Assembly (NCBI GenBank): GCA_902788035.1
Contig: CADAIL010000003.1
Coordinates: 62,001-126,000, forward strand
DNA length: 64,000 nucleotides
Direction: 5' to 3'
DNA from: an uncultured Lachnospiraceae bacterium
Lineage (GTDB): Bacteria; Bacillota; Clostridia; Lachnospirales; Lachnospiraceae
Each line of letters begins with the position of its first letter. Position 1 is the first letter of the stretch. The position numbers were made by a program, and so were the translations under genes. Below are positions 25,032 to 32,102 of the stretch, piece after piece. Below the pieces are notes generated by a model that saw nothing but the letters and a program-made list of their open reading frames with translations, was not told where the DNA came from and made no database searches.

Positions 25032-26432
25032 TTACATTTTACTCTGATAATCCACCATATCCTTGTACAGCGGTCCGACCAGAAGAATCATACAGATCGC
25101 GTTCGGAATTATCATAAGAGCGTTCAGAATGTCAGCGATATCCCATGCAACTTCAAATGCGGATACACAGCCTACGAAAGCAATCACTGAGAACAGGATT
25201 CTGTATACCATTGCGGCTCCTGTGCTGCGTGTAAGATACTCGAGAGCCTTCTCGCCGTAGTACTCCCAGCCGAGAATAGTAGAGAACGCAAACAGCGCGA
25301 GAGAGATAGCGACGAGCCAGGCGCCGGGAGCTCCGAGTGTCGATTCGAACGCGCGGATCGTAAGATCTGCGCCCTGAAGGACAGTCTTGCCGTCGACGAC
25401 AACTTCTTCCATGACGCCGGAGGTCAGGATTGCCAGACCGGTCATTGAACAGACAACAAATGTATCCCAGAATGTACCTGTCTCACTGATATAAGCCTGC
25501 TTAATATAATCATCTGATGTGGCAGCCGCAGCAGTGATAGCTGCGGAACCCATGCCGGCTTCGTTAGAGAAGCATCCGCGTGCTACACCCTTACTCATAG
25601 CCTGAGCCATAGAGGCGACAACTGTACCTGCCGCGCCGCCGCCGACTGCAGCCGGTGAGAATGCCATACGGATCATGGTGACGAATGCTCCGGGAACTGC
25701 TGTGATGTGCATGACAACAATGATCAGCGCGCCGCAGAAATAGAAAACCGCCATGAACGGAACAATAACAGATGAAACATTGGAAATGGACTTCAGACCA
25801 CCGACAACGATTGCCAGTGTCGCAAGTCCGACAACAATGCCGACGACCCACATCGGAACACCCGCTGTCCTCTTCATAGCGGATGCAATAGAGTTACCCT
25901 GTGTCAGATTGCCGATACCGAACGAAGCGATAACTGCGAAGAATGCAAACGCTAACGCCAGACCGCGTCCGAATCCTTTGAACTTGTCACCGTAGACCAG
26001 CGGAATACCGCGCTCCATAGAGACCATCGGTCCGCCGAGCATCTCGCCCTTTTCATTTTTCACACGGTAACGGACAGCCAGCGCGCACTCTGTGAATTTG
26101 GATGTAAGACCGAATGCGGCGGATATCCACATCCATACCAGAGCTCCGGGACCGCCTACTGCAAGCGCGGACGCGACACCGGCGATATTGCCGGTACCGA
26201 TCGTAGCCGCAAGCGCTGTACAGAGTGCGGCGAACGGGGAGACATCTCCTTCACCGTTCGTCTCACGAGCTTCTTTGGACAATGTACTTCCAATTGCATG
26301 GCCAAGGTTGCGCCAGCAGAGGAATTTCGTACGGATCGTGAGGTAGATACCCGTACCGACCAGAATGGTCAACATGATTGGTCCCCATACGACGCCGTCG
26401 ATTGCCTCAAGAACAGAAATAAAACCTTCCAT
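25032..26432 (-). CDS. Alanine/glycine:cation symporter (AGCS family)
   Basis: A membrane transporter that takes up small neutral amino acids with Na+ (or H+). About 466 residues and ten or more helices. Family signatures include FAALCTALAATIGTGNIAGVASALAVGGPGA (near residues 75-105) and GCFSNEAGMGSAAI in the middle. The start at 26432 is set by the purine-rich GGAGGAGAGGAG upstream; an open frame extends to 26579, but that region is an untranslated leader with a terminator-like hairpin. It is transcribed alone. Confidence 0.93.
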   Translation of the reverse strand: MEGFISVLEAIDGVVWGPIMLTILVGTGIYLTIRTKFLCWRNLGHAIGSTLSKEARETNGEGDVSPFAALCTALAATIGTGNIAGVASALAVGGPGALVWMWISAAFGLTSKFTECALAVRYRVKNEKGEMLGGPMVSMERGIPLVYGDKFKGFGRGLALAFAFFAVIASFGIGNLTQGNSIASAMKRTAGVPMWVVGIVVGLATLAIVVGGLKSISNVSSVIVPFMAVFYFCGALIIVVMHITAVPGAFVTMIRMAFSPAAVGGGAAGTVVASMAQAMSKGVARGCFSNEAGMGSAAITAAAATSDDYIKQAYISETGTFWDTFVVCSMTGLAILTSGVMEEVVVDGKTVLQGADLTIRAFESTLGAPGAWLVAISLALFAFSTILGWEYYGEKALEYLTRSTGAAMVYRILFSVIAFVGCVSAFEVAWDIADILNALMIIPNAICMILLVGPLYKDMVDYQSKM

Positions 26433-26523
26433 CTTTCTTCTCCTCTCCTCCTGAAGATTCTTTAACGGCAGTGACAGGTCTAATATAATTCGGCGGATAT
26501 TACGCCAACGAACCTGCCACAGT

Positions 26524-26558
26524 AAAAAACCGACAAGCTTTTTGTCAGAACTTGCCGG
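26524..26558 (-). promoter_or_regulatory. Attenuator-like terminator in the symporter leader
   Basis: CCGGCAAG and CTTGTCGG pair (one G-U) around about 13 bases and are followed by six T on the minus strand. It lies about 20 bases after the predicted start point and about 90 bases before the symporter ATG. A second hairpin further on (GTGGCAGGTT/GACCTGTCAC) encloses GGCG/CGCC. This suggests premature termination as a control point. Confidence 0.6.
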
Positions 26559-26578
26559 CTCCGTTGCCTGATTTGTCA

Positions 26579-26607
26579 ATGATACCTTAAATGAGGAGAA
26601 TTTGCAA
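26579..26607 (-). promoter_or_regulatory. Promoter of the symporter gene
   Basis: On the minus strand TTGCAA (26602-26607), 17 bases, TATCAT (26579-26584). Confidence 0.55.
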
Positions 26608-26653
26608 CCACTTTAGCCATCTTTTGCTTTAAAGTGTTAAATTCTATGGTACC

Positions 26654-26830
26654 GACAGGCTGCTGCGAAGGTCATGATCCGGCGCAAGCATCATCTTCAT
26701 CGAAAAGCGCAGGTCCTGCCCTCCGAGCCTAACAATGCTTCGCATTGTTGGTCTCTCAGTCGGACCTGCAATGCTTTTCTCATGAAGATGAATGCTTTGC
26801 TCCGGATTTGAACTATAAGAGCAGCCTGTC
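26654..26830. mobile_element. MITE-like hairpin element, copy 2
   Basis: Terminal inverted repeat GACAGGCTGCT at 26654-26664 and its complement at 26820-26830. The core arms (CCGGCGCAAGCATCATCTTC; GATGAATGCTTTGCTCCGG) pair, and an inner AACAATGC/GCATTGTT stem closes the hairpin. It lies between the J-domain gene terminator and the symporter promoter. Confidence 0.8.
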
Positions 26831-26895
26831 TGAACCGATTTAAAGTCTCACTTGATATAACCCGCTTCCTTAAGAATTGGTCTTCCTCACACGAG

Positions 26896-26926
26896 AAGAA
26901 AAAGACCGGTCCAAGTGACCGGTCAA
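26896..26926 (-). terminator. Terminator of the DUF5685/J-domain operon
   Basis: GACCGGTC, five bases, GACCGGTC. On the minus strand TTTTTCTTC follows. Confidence 0.85.
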
Positions 26927-26943
26927 ACAGACATATTAACTAA

Positions 26944-27678
26944 TCAGAAGAAGAAAAATCCCCCGCGGCCGCCCATGCAGCAGTTGCAGAGCATGTTGGC
27001 CAGGCACAGATAGTAGCACCACTGCTGCTGGCTGACGTTATTTATGCCGCCGAAACCGTAGTAGCGGTTCTGGTTCTGATACCAGGTGCCGCTGTTACTC
27101 ATCTGGTTGAGCAGCATCGCGTACATCTGGTTATCCGGCTCCATGTCAGCCGCCCGCTTTGCGTAATCGAGGGCTGTGACATTATTGCCCACACCGCGGC
27201 TTGCGATGGCCGCGTAATAATACCAGCGCGCTCTTCTGTTGATCTCCGGCACTCCGTTCAGCGCGTTGAGGGCTTCCCGGAAGTATCCGTTATTTATATA
27301 ATTGCGGGCCGCTCTCTCCTCGTTGGTCTCCGCGCTCTCCTGCGCTCTCTGCTGTTCTGAATACTGCTGCCACTGATTGAAGTATTCGTTGAAGGCTCCC
27401 GCACTGCCGTAATTTGCATAACTCTGATAGCCGGGACCGCTGCTCTGCTGATAACTCTGGCCCTGGGGCTGTCCGTATCCGCTCGTCCCGCGCTCGCGCG
27501 CGTCGAGGATCTGGCGATAGGCTTCCTGGACTTCTTTGAACCTTGCCTCGGCGTACTCCGTGTTATCCGGATTCTGATCCGGGTGCCACTTTTTACTTTT
27601 TTCTCTGTATGCTTTTTTGAGCTCGGTGTCCGTACAGCCGGGATCAACGCCCAGCACTTTATATGGGTCGGCTACCAT
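26944..27678 (-). CDS. J-domain (DnaJ-like) protein
   Basis: A cytoplasmic co-chaperone-like protein that probably stimulates a DnaK-type ATPase. Residues 4-60 form the J domain with HPD at 32-34 (WHPDQNPDN, where Gln replaces the usual Lys). A Gln/Tyr/Gly-rich linker follows (residues 66-120). Then come two TPR-like helices (AARNYINNGYFREALNALN; ALDYAKRAADMEPDN) and a Cys-rich hydrophobic end (CYYLCLANMLCNCCMGG, then FFFF). It has no DnaJ zinc or C-terminal domains, so it is a specialised class III J protein. Its ATG overlaps the upstream stop by one base, so the two genes are coupled. Confidence 0.9.
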   Translation of the reverse strand: MVADPYKVLGVDPGCTDTELKKAYREKSKKWHPDQNPDNTEYAEARFKEVQEAYRQILDARERGTSGYGQPQGQSYQQSSGPGYQSYANYGSAGAFNEYFNQWQQYSEQQRAQESAETNEERAARNYINNGYFREALNALNGVPEINRRARWYYYAAIASRGVGNNVTALDYAKRAADMEPDNQMYAMLLNQMSNSGTWYQNQNRYYGFGGINNVSQQQWCYYLCLANMLCNCCMGGRGGFFFF

Positions 27679-28520
27679 TACTTTTTTTCCTCACCTTTCT
27701 TTTCGCGCTTTTCCCTGACTTCCTCGTATTTCTGCCAGACACCGGAATATATAATGTTCCGGAGGATGTCGACATCCTGAACAATCGGGAGCCGTTCAAA
27801 TGACTTTGCGCACTCGGAGATCATCATCATGAGAGTGTTCTCCACCAGAGCTTCGAAATCCTTCCTGTCCTTGCTGGGCTGCCATGGATTGTAGGCACCT
27901 TTTTTCAGATCCTTCTCCAGATCCTCAAAGGCATCGAGCAGATAAATGAACTTCCCCAGATAGAAGCCCAGCTTTCGAAGCTCATCCGACCACACGCTCT
28001 CCTCATAGACGAGCAGCTCCGCCAGCATATTGCCCGTGAAACCCGCCACTTTATCCAGATCGTATTCCCGTCTTTCCTCCGTCTGGGCCAGGCTCCTCAT
28101 GGATTCCTCGAAAACTTTCGCCTGGCGTGGATACGCATTTGCAACTCTCTCGAATTTCTTCTTCTCTTTTCTGACAAATACTCTGCCGATCATGCTTCCG
28201 TCATCGTTCACATCATCCAGCATCTTATAATATGTCAGAAGAAGCGTCATGTCCGCGCAATAGTCCGTAATCTCATTAAACAGCATGTCCTGTTTTTTGA
28301 CCGGATGGACCATGCAGCGGTGCCGCTCGCTCTTTAGCGGCAGCTCCATGTAAGCGTTGAGGAGTATGTCAACGAAAGTCATATCATATGTCAGCTCAAG
28401 CTTCCCCGATATGCCGTATTTTTTCTCAAGGACTCTGCAGAGACCGCAGTAAAAACTGCGGTAACGGTTGTAATCTTTGAGCTTCAGTTCGTCCTGATTG
28501 ACCATTACATATCCGAACAT
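27678..28520 (-). CDS. DUF5685-type protein
   Basis: The 280-residue soluble helical protein begins MFGYVMVNQDELKLKDYNRYR and contains FYCGLCRVLEKKYG, YDMTFVDILL, and LLDAFEDLEKDLKKGAYNP. These segments are typical of the DUF5685 family, common in Clostridia. The CGLC and DxxED-like motifs are reminiscent of an all-helical prenyl-synthase-like fold, but no activity can be claimed. It is translationally coupled to the J-domain gene (TAATG), so the two probably act together. Confidence 0.8.
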   Translation of the reverse strand: MFGYVMVNQDELKLKDYNRYRSFYCGLCRVLEKKYGISGKLELTYDMTFVDILLNAYMELPLKSERHRCMVHPVKKQDMLFNEITDYCADMTLLLTYYKMLDDVNDDGSMIGRVFVRKEKKKFERVANAYPRQAKVFEESMRSLAQTEERREYDLDKVAGFTGNMLAELLVYEESVWSDELRKLGFYLGKFIYLLDAFEDLEKDLKKGAYNPWQPSKDRKDFEALVENTLMMMISECAKSFERLPIVQDVDILRNIIYSGVWQKYEEVREKREKKGEEKK

Positions 28521-28561
28521 GCTGTACCTCCGGCTATTGTCATAGAACTATGCTTCTCATT

Positions 28562-28619
28562 AAAAAAACAAGGCACGACTTGAATGGCGTTCTGTCTGCC
28601 CGTTATTCAAGCCCTGCCT
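28562..28619 (-). terminator. Terminator of the zinc-ribbon membrane protein gene
   Basis: AGGC..GACTTGAAT pairs with ATTCAAG..GCCT. On the minus strand TTGTTTTTTTAA follows. Confidence 0.75.
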
Positions 28620-28650
28620 GATTTTGCCTGTGTATGCCGTGCAGCTCATT

Positions 28651-29079
28651 TCAGGTCTTGCCTTTGAACTGCTTACCGCACTTCCTGCAGGTGATTTTGA
28701 TATTGCCCTTCCCTCTCGGTACGCGAAGCTCCTGCCCGCACTCGGGGCACTTGAAATACTTGTAATCCTTGCGCTCGGACTGCTGCCTCTTCTTGATCCG
28801 GAAGAACTTCCTGATCGCCGCAGTCTTCTCAAGGTACCATCGGTTCTCGGCAGAACGCTTTGCGTAATTCCTTGACAGGATCCGGAACCATGAGTAAATG
28901 AAAATGACCCATGTAAGAAGGTTCAGGACTGTCCCGACAATGCCGCCCCTGAAGAACATCGAAATGACAATGATCACGAGCAGAGCGTATACCAGGAACA
29001 TGCCGAATGAATCAGTGCCGTAGCGCCCGATCATGAAGTTGCGGAAGCGGTCACCGAGCCTACGAAAGAAATTTCCCAT
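28651..29079 (-). CDS. Membrane protein with C-terminal zinc ribbon
   Basis: The 142-residue protein has two membrane helices (residues about 26-43, FGMFLVYALLVIIVISMFF, and 48-68). A basic cytoplasmic stretch follows. The C-terminal ribbon has CPECGQELRVPRGKG and CRKCGKQF, that is, two CxxC pairs about 20 residues apart. The function is unknown. It lies upstream of the DUF5685/J-domain pair and ends at its own terminator, so it is probably a separate transcript. Confidence 0.75.
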   Translation of the reverse strand: MGNFFRRLGDRFRNFMIGRYGTDSFGMFLVYALLVIIVISMFFRGGIVGTVLNLLTWVIFIYSWFRILSRNYAKRSAENRWYLEKTAAIRKFFRIKKRQQSERKDYKYFKCPECGQELRVPRGKGNIKITCRKCGKQFKGKT

Positions 29080-29252
29080 ATAAAAAACTCCATTTCATCA
29101 GATAATAACGGGCTTTCGCCCATATAAAGCAATGATAATACGGAAAAATCCTCTTGGCAAGGAGAAGCCATTGATTTATAAAACTTTTAGAATGATGATT
29201 CGTAACGATAAAGAATTTCAGTATTCTGCGTGTCATACGCCATTTTTTCGTG

Positions 29253-29266
29253 TATAATACCCCCCA
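29253..29266 (+). promoter_or_regulatory. TATAAT box seven bases before the trmB start codon
   Basis: TATAAT at 29253-29258, then ACCCCCC, then ATG at 29266. No Shine-Dalgarno sequence fits in this space. With normal spacing, transcription would begin at or next to the A of the ATG. The -35 region (GTGTCA) is weak. Confidence 0.6.
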
Positions 29267-30009
29267 TGAGATTAAGAAACATACCAGAAGCAAAAGACAT
29301 AGTGGCGCAAAGCCCCTATGTCATCAAGAACCCGGCGGAGCGGAAAGGCAGTTGGAAGACCTTCTCCGACAAACCGCTGTATGTCGAAATCGGGACCGGC
29401 AAGGGCCGCTTCCTGATGGAGCTTGCCGCAAGGCACCCTGAAAATGAATACATAGGCGTCGAAATGTATGAGAGCGTCCTCATGCGTGCCTGCCAGAAAA
29501 TGGAGGGAAAGAAGGCAATGGATCCGGCGTCAAGGTCTCTTGACGCGATGGAAAGAAACAGCTCCTCTGAAGAGGCAGAGGATGCCAGCACATCATTTGT
29601 TCCGCCGCAGAACCTGCACTTCCTCCGCATGGATGCAAGAGCCCTCGGAGATGTCTTTGCAGCCGATGAGGTCGCGGGAATTTACCTGAACTTCTCCGAC
29701 CCATGGCCAAAGGCAAGACACTCCAAGAGGCGTCTTACCTCCCATGAGTTTCTTGCGGTCTACGAGACGTTCCTTGCGGATGGGGGTATCCTTGAGTTCA
29801 AGACGGACAACCGTCCGCTCTTCGATTTCTCTGTGGAGGAGATAACCGAGGCTCCCCACTGGGAGCTTGCCGCCGTGACCTACGATCTTCACAGTGACAA
29901 GGAGATGGGCGCAGGCAATATCATGACTGAGTATGAGCGTAAGTTCTCGCTTCTTGGGAATAAGATAAATAAGCTGGTTGCGGTCTACCACAAGGACGAT
30001 TCCCGGTAA
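29266..30009 (+). CDS. trmB: tRNA (guanine-N7)-methyltransferase
   Basis: It methylates G46 of tRNA using S-adenosylmethionine. The 247 residues have the family start MRLRNIPEAKD, the SAM motif VEIGTGKGRFL (residues 40-50), YIGVEMYESVL, the catalytic NFSDPWPKARHSKRRLT (142-158) and FKTDN. Residues about 81-115 form a Ser/Glu-rich insertion (SLDAMERNSSSEEAED) not usual for the family. The ATG at 29266 is supported by that start, although it has no ribosome binding site and sits right behind a TATAAT box. An upstream ATG at 29230 would lie inside the promoter. Confidence 0.93.
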   Translation: MRLRNIPEAKDIVAQSPYVIKNPAERKGSWKTFSDKPLYVEIGTGKGRFLMELAARHPENEYIGVEMYESVLMRACQKMEGKKAMDPASRSLDAMERNSSSEEAEDASTSFVPPQNLHFLRMDARALGDVFAADEVAGIYLNFSDPWPKARHSKRRLTSHEFLAVYETFLADGGILEFKTDNRPLFDFSVEEITEAPHWELAAVTYDLHSDKEMGAGNIMTEYERKFSLLGNKINKLVAVYHKDDSR

Positions 30010-30035
30010 CAAAATTATATTTTATAAAATATATA

Positions 30036-30064
30036 TTGACAAAACATTTCCCTTGTATTATAGT
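30036..30064 (+). promoter_or_regulatory. Promoter of the thioredoxin gene
   Basis: TTGACA (30036-30041), 17 bases, TATAGT (30059-30064). Confidence 0.7.
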
Positions 30065-30131
30065 AAATGTATCAAGTAAGAACGCACACCACGAAGGGTT
30101 TCAAGGCAGCCCGTCTAAAGGAGGTTATTTT

Positions 30132-30452
30132 ATGGTAGTTAAAGTTACGGCTGATACATTTGAAAACGAAGTCCTTAAATCAGAGCTCCCGGTCCTTCTT
30201 GACTGTTACGCAGATTGGTGCGGCCCGTGCAAGATGATGAGCCCGGTCGTTGACAAGATGGCGGAAGTATTCGACGGAAAGATGAAGTTCTGTAAGCTCA
30301 ATGTAGACGAGGACGGCGAGGCGATTATGGCCTACAAAGTCATGTCGATCCCGAACTTCCTGTTCTTCAAGAACGGCGAGGTCGTGCACAACGCGGTAGG
30401 CGGAATGGCACCGAATCAGTTCCAGGCCTTGATTCAGAAGGTGCTTGGCTGA
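30132..30452 (+). CDS. trxA: Thioredoxin
   Basis: A cytoplasmic disulfide reductant, probably recharged by the thioredoxin reductase at 38036. The 106 residues form a single thioredoxin fold with the active site DCYADWCGPCKMM (CGPC) near residue 30 and the cis-proline SIPNFLFF near residue 75. The start at 30132 follows AAAGGAGG. It has its own promoter and terminator. Confidence 0.95.
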   Translation: MVVKVTADTFENEVLKSELPVLLDCYADWCGPCKMMSPVVDKMAEVFDGKMKFCKLNVDEDGEAIMAYKVMSIPNFLFFKNGEVVHNAVGGMAPNQFQALIQKVLG

Positions 30453-30483
30453 GGAACTGGCATAGCATAGTGAGGAATAAAAA

Positions 30484-30528
30484 AGAGAACCGTGGAGCAT
30501 GAAACATTGCTTTACGGCTCTTTTTTTG
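30484..30528 (+). terminator. Terminator of the thioredoxin gene
   Basis: AGAG..CCGT pairs with ACGG..CTCT around a loop, followed by TTTTTTTG. Confidence 0.8.
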
Positions 30529-30553
30529 TATCAAAAGAGAGCTAAGAGTTCCC

Positions 30554-30638
30554 TTGACGAAAGTTATAAAAACTTATAAAATGATTTCTAGGTTATAAAA
30601 GCTTATAAAGACTTATAAAAGAACTAAAAAGTTATGAA
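30554..30638 (+). promoter_or_regulatory. Array of TTATAAA repeats overlapping the AAA ATPase promoter
   Basis: TTATAAA occurs at 30564, 30574, 30593, 30603 and 30613, and degenerate TTATGAA at 30632. Spacing is 10 bp or about twice that, so the copies face one side of the helix. A promoter-like TTGACG (30554-30559), 17 bases, TAAAAT (30577-30582) overlaps the first two. This looks like a cooperative operator. Confidence 0.6.
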
Positions 30639-30674
30639 AACCATAATCCACAGTAATAAATACAGGAGGCCTCT

Positions 30675-31715
30675 ATGAACAACCCATTTACCATCTCTTT
30701 TGGACGGCAGCCCTTGCGATTCATCTCCAGACTGGTCGAGACTAATGAGGTCGCCGAGAACTTCAGCCAGACCCCTCCATCAAACCAGGTCTACATGATC
30801 ACCGGTGTTCGGGGTTCCGGGAAGACCGTGATGATGACGGAGATCGCAAAAAGATTTGCAGAGCAAAATGACTGGATCGTCATCGAATTGTCGCCGGAGA
30901 GAGATCTTCTTACTTCCCTGGCTGCCAAGCTGTGCTCCAGACCGGACCTCTATCCGCTCTTTGTTAAGGCCAGGCTGGACTTCTCTATCCTTGGACTGGG
31001 CGTGTCCGTTGAAAACGCCGCACCAATCTCGGATATCGAGACAGCTATTTCTCGCATGCTCGGCGTAATCAGGGCAGAACACAGAAAGCTCCTCATCACC
31101 GTCGATGAGGCGGTCAATAATGAGAATGTGAGAGTATTTGCAAGCGTGTTCCAAATTCTCATGCGGCAGGACTATCCTGTCTTCCTGCTGATGACCGGTT
31201 TATATGACAACATTTATAACCTTCAGAATGAAAAAACTCTCACCTTCCTCTACAGAGCGCCAAAAATCACTCTGGGTCCGCTCAACATAACCGCTGTCAA
31301 GAAGAATTATGCCGATGTCTTTGGACTGTCGCTGTCCGAGGCCGGCAAGATGGCCGATCTCACCATGGGGTATCCATTTGCGTTCCAGGTACTTGGCTAC
31401 CTGTACTGGAACGAGAGGGGGAGCAAAACACTGGAAGATATACTGCCGGAGTATGATCAATATCTCGACGATTATGTATACAGCAAAATCTGGTCAGAGC
31501 TCTCTGAGACAGACAGGCGGGTGCTCAGCGTTATAGCCATGAGCGGACAGACAAAGGTCAGCGAGATTAGGAATGAGCTCGGCATGAGTCCCGAAAGCTT
31601 TTCTGTTTACAGGGAGAGGCTAAAGAGAAAGGGAGTCATCAACACGGCTCAGTATGGGCATGTGTGTCTAAGCTTACCGAGACTGGATACTTTTATTAAG
31701 ATGAGAATGGAATAA
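30675..31715 (+). CDS. AAA-family ATPase with C-terminal winged helix (archaeal-ATPase-like)
   Basis: The 346-residue cytoplasmic protein has a P-loop TGVRGSGKT (residues 43-51), a Walker B-like strand KLLITVDEA near residue 140, and a sensor-like LLMTGLYDNI. The second half has a helical lid and a winged-helix region (SEIRNELGMSPESFSVYRERLKRKGVI). This is the STAND/Orc-like arrangement of small Clostridial ATPases often found alone or next to toxin-like genes. No partner gene is adjacent. AGGAGG lies before the start, behind an array of TTATAAA repeats that may be its own binding sites. Function unknown. Confidence 0.8.
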   Translation: MNNPFTISFGRQPLRFISRLVETNEVAENFSQTPPSNQVYMITGVRGSGKTVMMTEIAKRFAEQNDWIVIELSPERDLLTSLAAKLCSRPDLYPLFVKARLDFSILGLGVSVENAAPISDIETAISRMLGVIRAEHRKLLITVDEAVNNENVRVFASVFQILMRQDYPVFLLMTGLYDNIYNLQNEKTLTFLYRAPKITLGPLNITAVKKNYADVFGLSLSEAGKMADLTMGYPFAFQVLGYLYWNERGSKTLEDILPEYDQYLDDYVYSKIWSELSETDRRVLSVIAMSGQTKVSEIRNELGMSPESFSVYRERLKRKGVINTAQYGHVCLSLPRLDTFIKMRME

Positions 31716-31716
31716 A

Positions 31717-31757
31717 AATGCCCGCACCATCGGACTGACCCGATGATGCAGGCATAT
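31717..31757 (+). terminator. Hairpin after the AAA ATPase gene
   Basis: ATGCC..GCA..CATCGG pairs with CCGATG..TGC..GGCAT, without a clear U-tract. Confidence 0.4.
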
Positions 31758-31815
31758 AGATCAGGCTGCAAATACGAACTTTACAAAAATCAAGGAGCAG
31801 TAGACTTGAAAGAGC

Positions 31816-31845
31816 AAAAAAATAGAACCTCGTATGAGGTTCTAT
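31816..31845 (-). terminator. Terminator of tRNA-Lys
   Basis: AGAACCTC and GAGGTTCT pair around four bases. On the minus strand ATTTTTTTG follows. Confidence 0.85.
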
Positions 31846-31848
31846 TCC

Positions 31849-31921
31849 TGCGCCTCCGGGGACTCGAACCCCGGACACCCTGATTAAGAGTCAGGTGCTC
31901 TACCAACTGAGCTAGAAGCGC
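31849..31921 (-). tRNA. tRNA-Lys (anticodon CTT)
   Basis: The 73-nt cloverleaf has a seven-pair acceptor stem (GCGCTTC with GAGGCGC, one G-U), the D arm AGCTCAGTTGGTAGAGC, the anticodon loop CTCTTAA with anticodon CTT, and the T arm CCGGGGTTCGAGTCCCCGG. The discriminator base is A and CCA is not encoded. It is transcribed alone, with a promoter and terminator of its own. Confidence 0.97.
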
Positions 31922-31953
31922 ATTTTCTTGCGTCGTTCCTTGACGCAAGTGTT

Positions 31954-31982
31954 ATTATATGCGAGCCCGCAGAAAAATGCAA
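31954..31982 (-). promoter_or_regulatory. Promoter of tRNA-Lys
   Basis: On the minus strand TTGCAT (31977-31982), 17 bases, TATAAT (31954-31959). A hairpin CTTGCGTC/GACGCAAG (31927-31949) lies between it and the tRNA 5' end. Confidence 0.75.
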
Positions 31983-32102
31983 GCACTTTTTTTATTTTTT
32001 TTATTTTTGTTTACCTGATCGTATCCGTTCGGGCATTCTGTATGACACTTCGTTTCTGAACTGTTGACCGATAATGCTCCTCGGGTCAAAGGCAACAAAC
32101 TC

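Noticed and set aside
26433..26579. N-terminal extension of the symporter to 26579
   Set aside because: The extra 49 residues would translate a promoter-proximal terminator hairpin and are not hydrophobic; family members start near MEGFISVLEAID.
26433..26607. Glycine riboswitch upstream of the symporter
   Set aside because: The conserved glycine-aptamer segments are not present; only a terminator-like hairpin and a second stem are seen.
31717..31757. Strong terminator after the AAA ATPase gene
   Set aside because: The stem is real but no U-tract follows, so it is listed only at low confidence.
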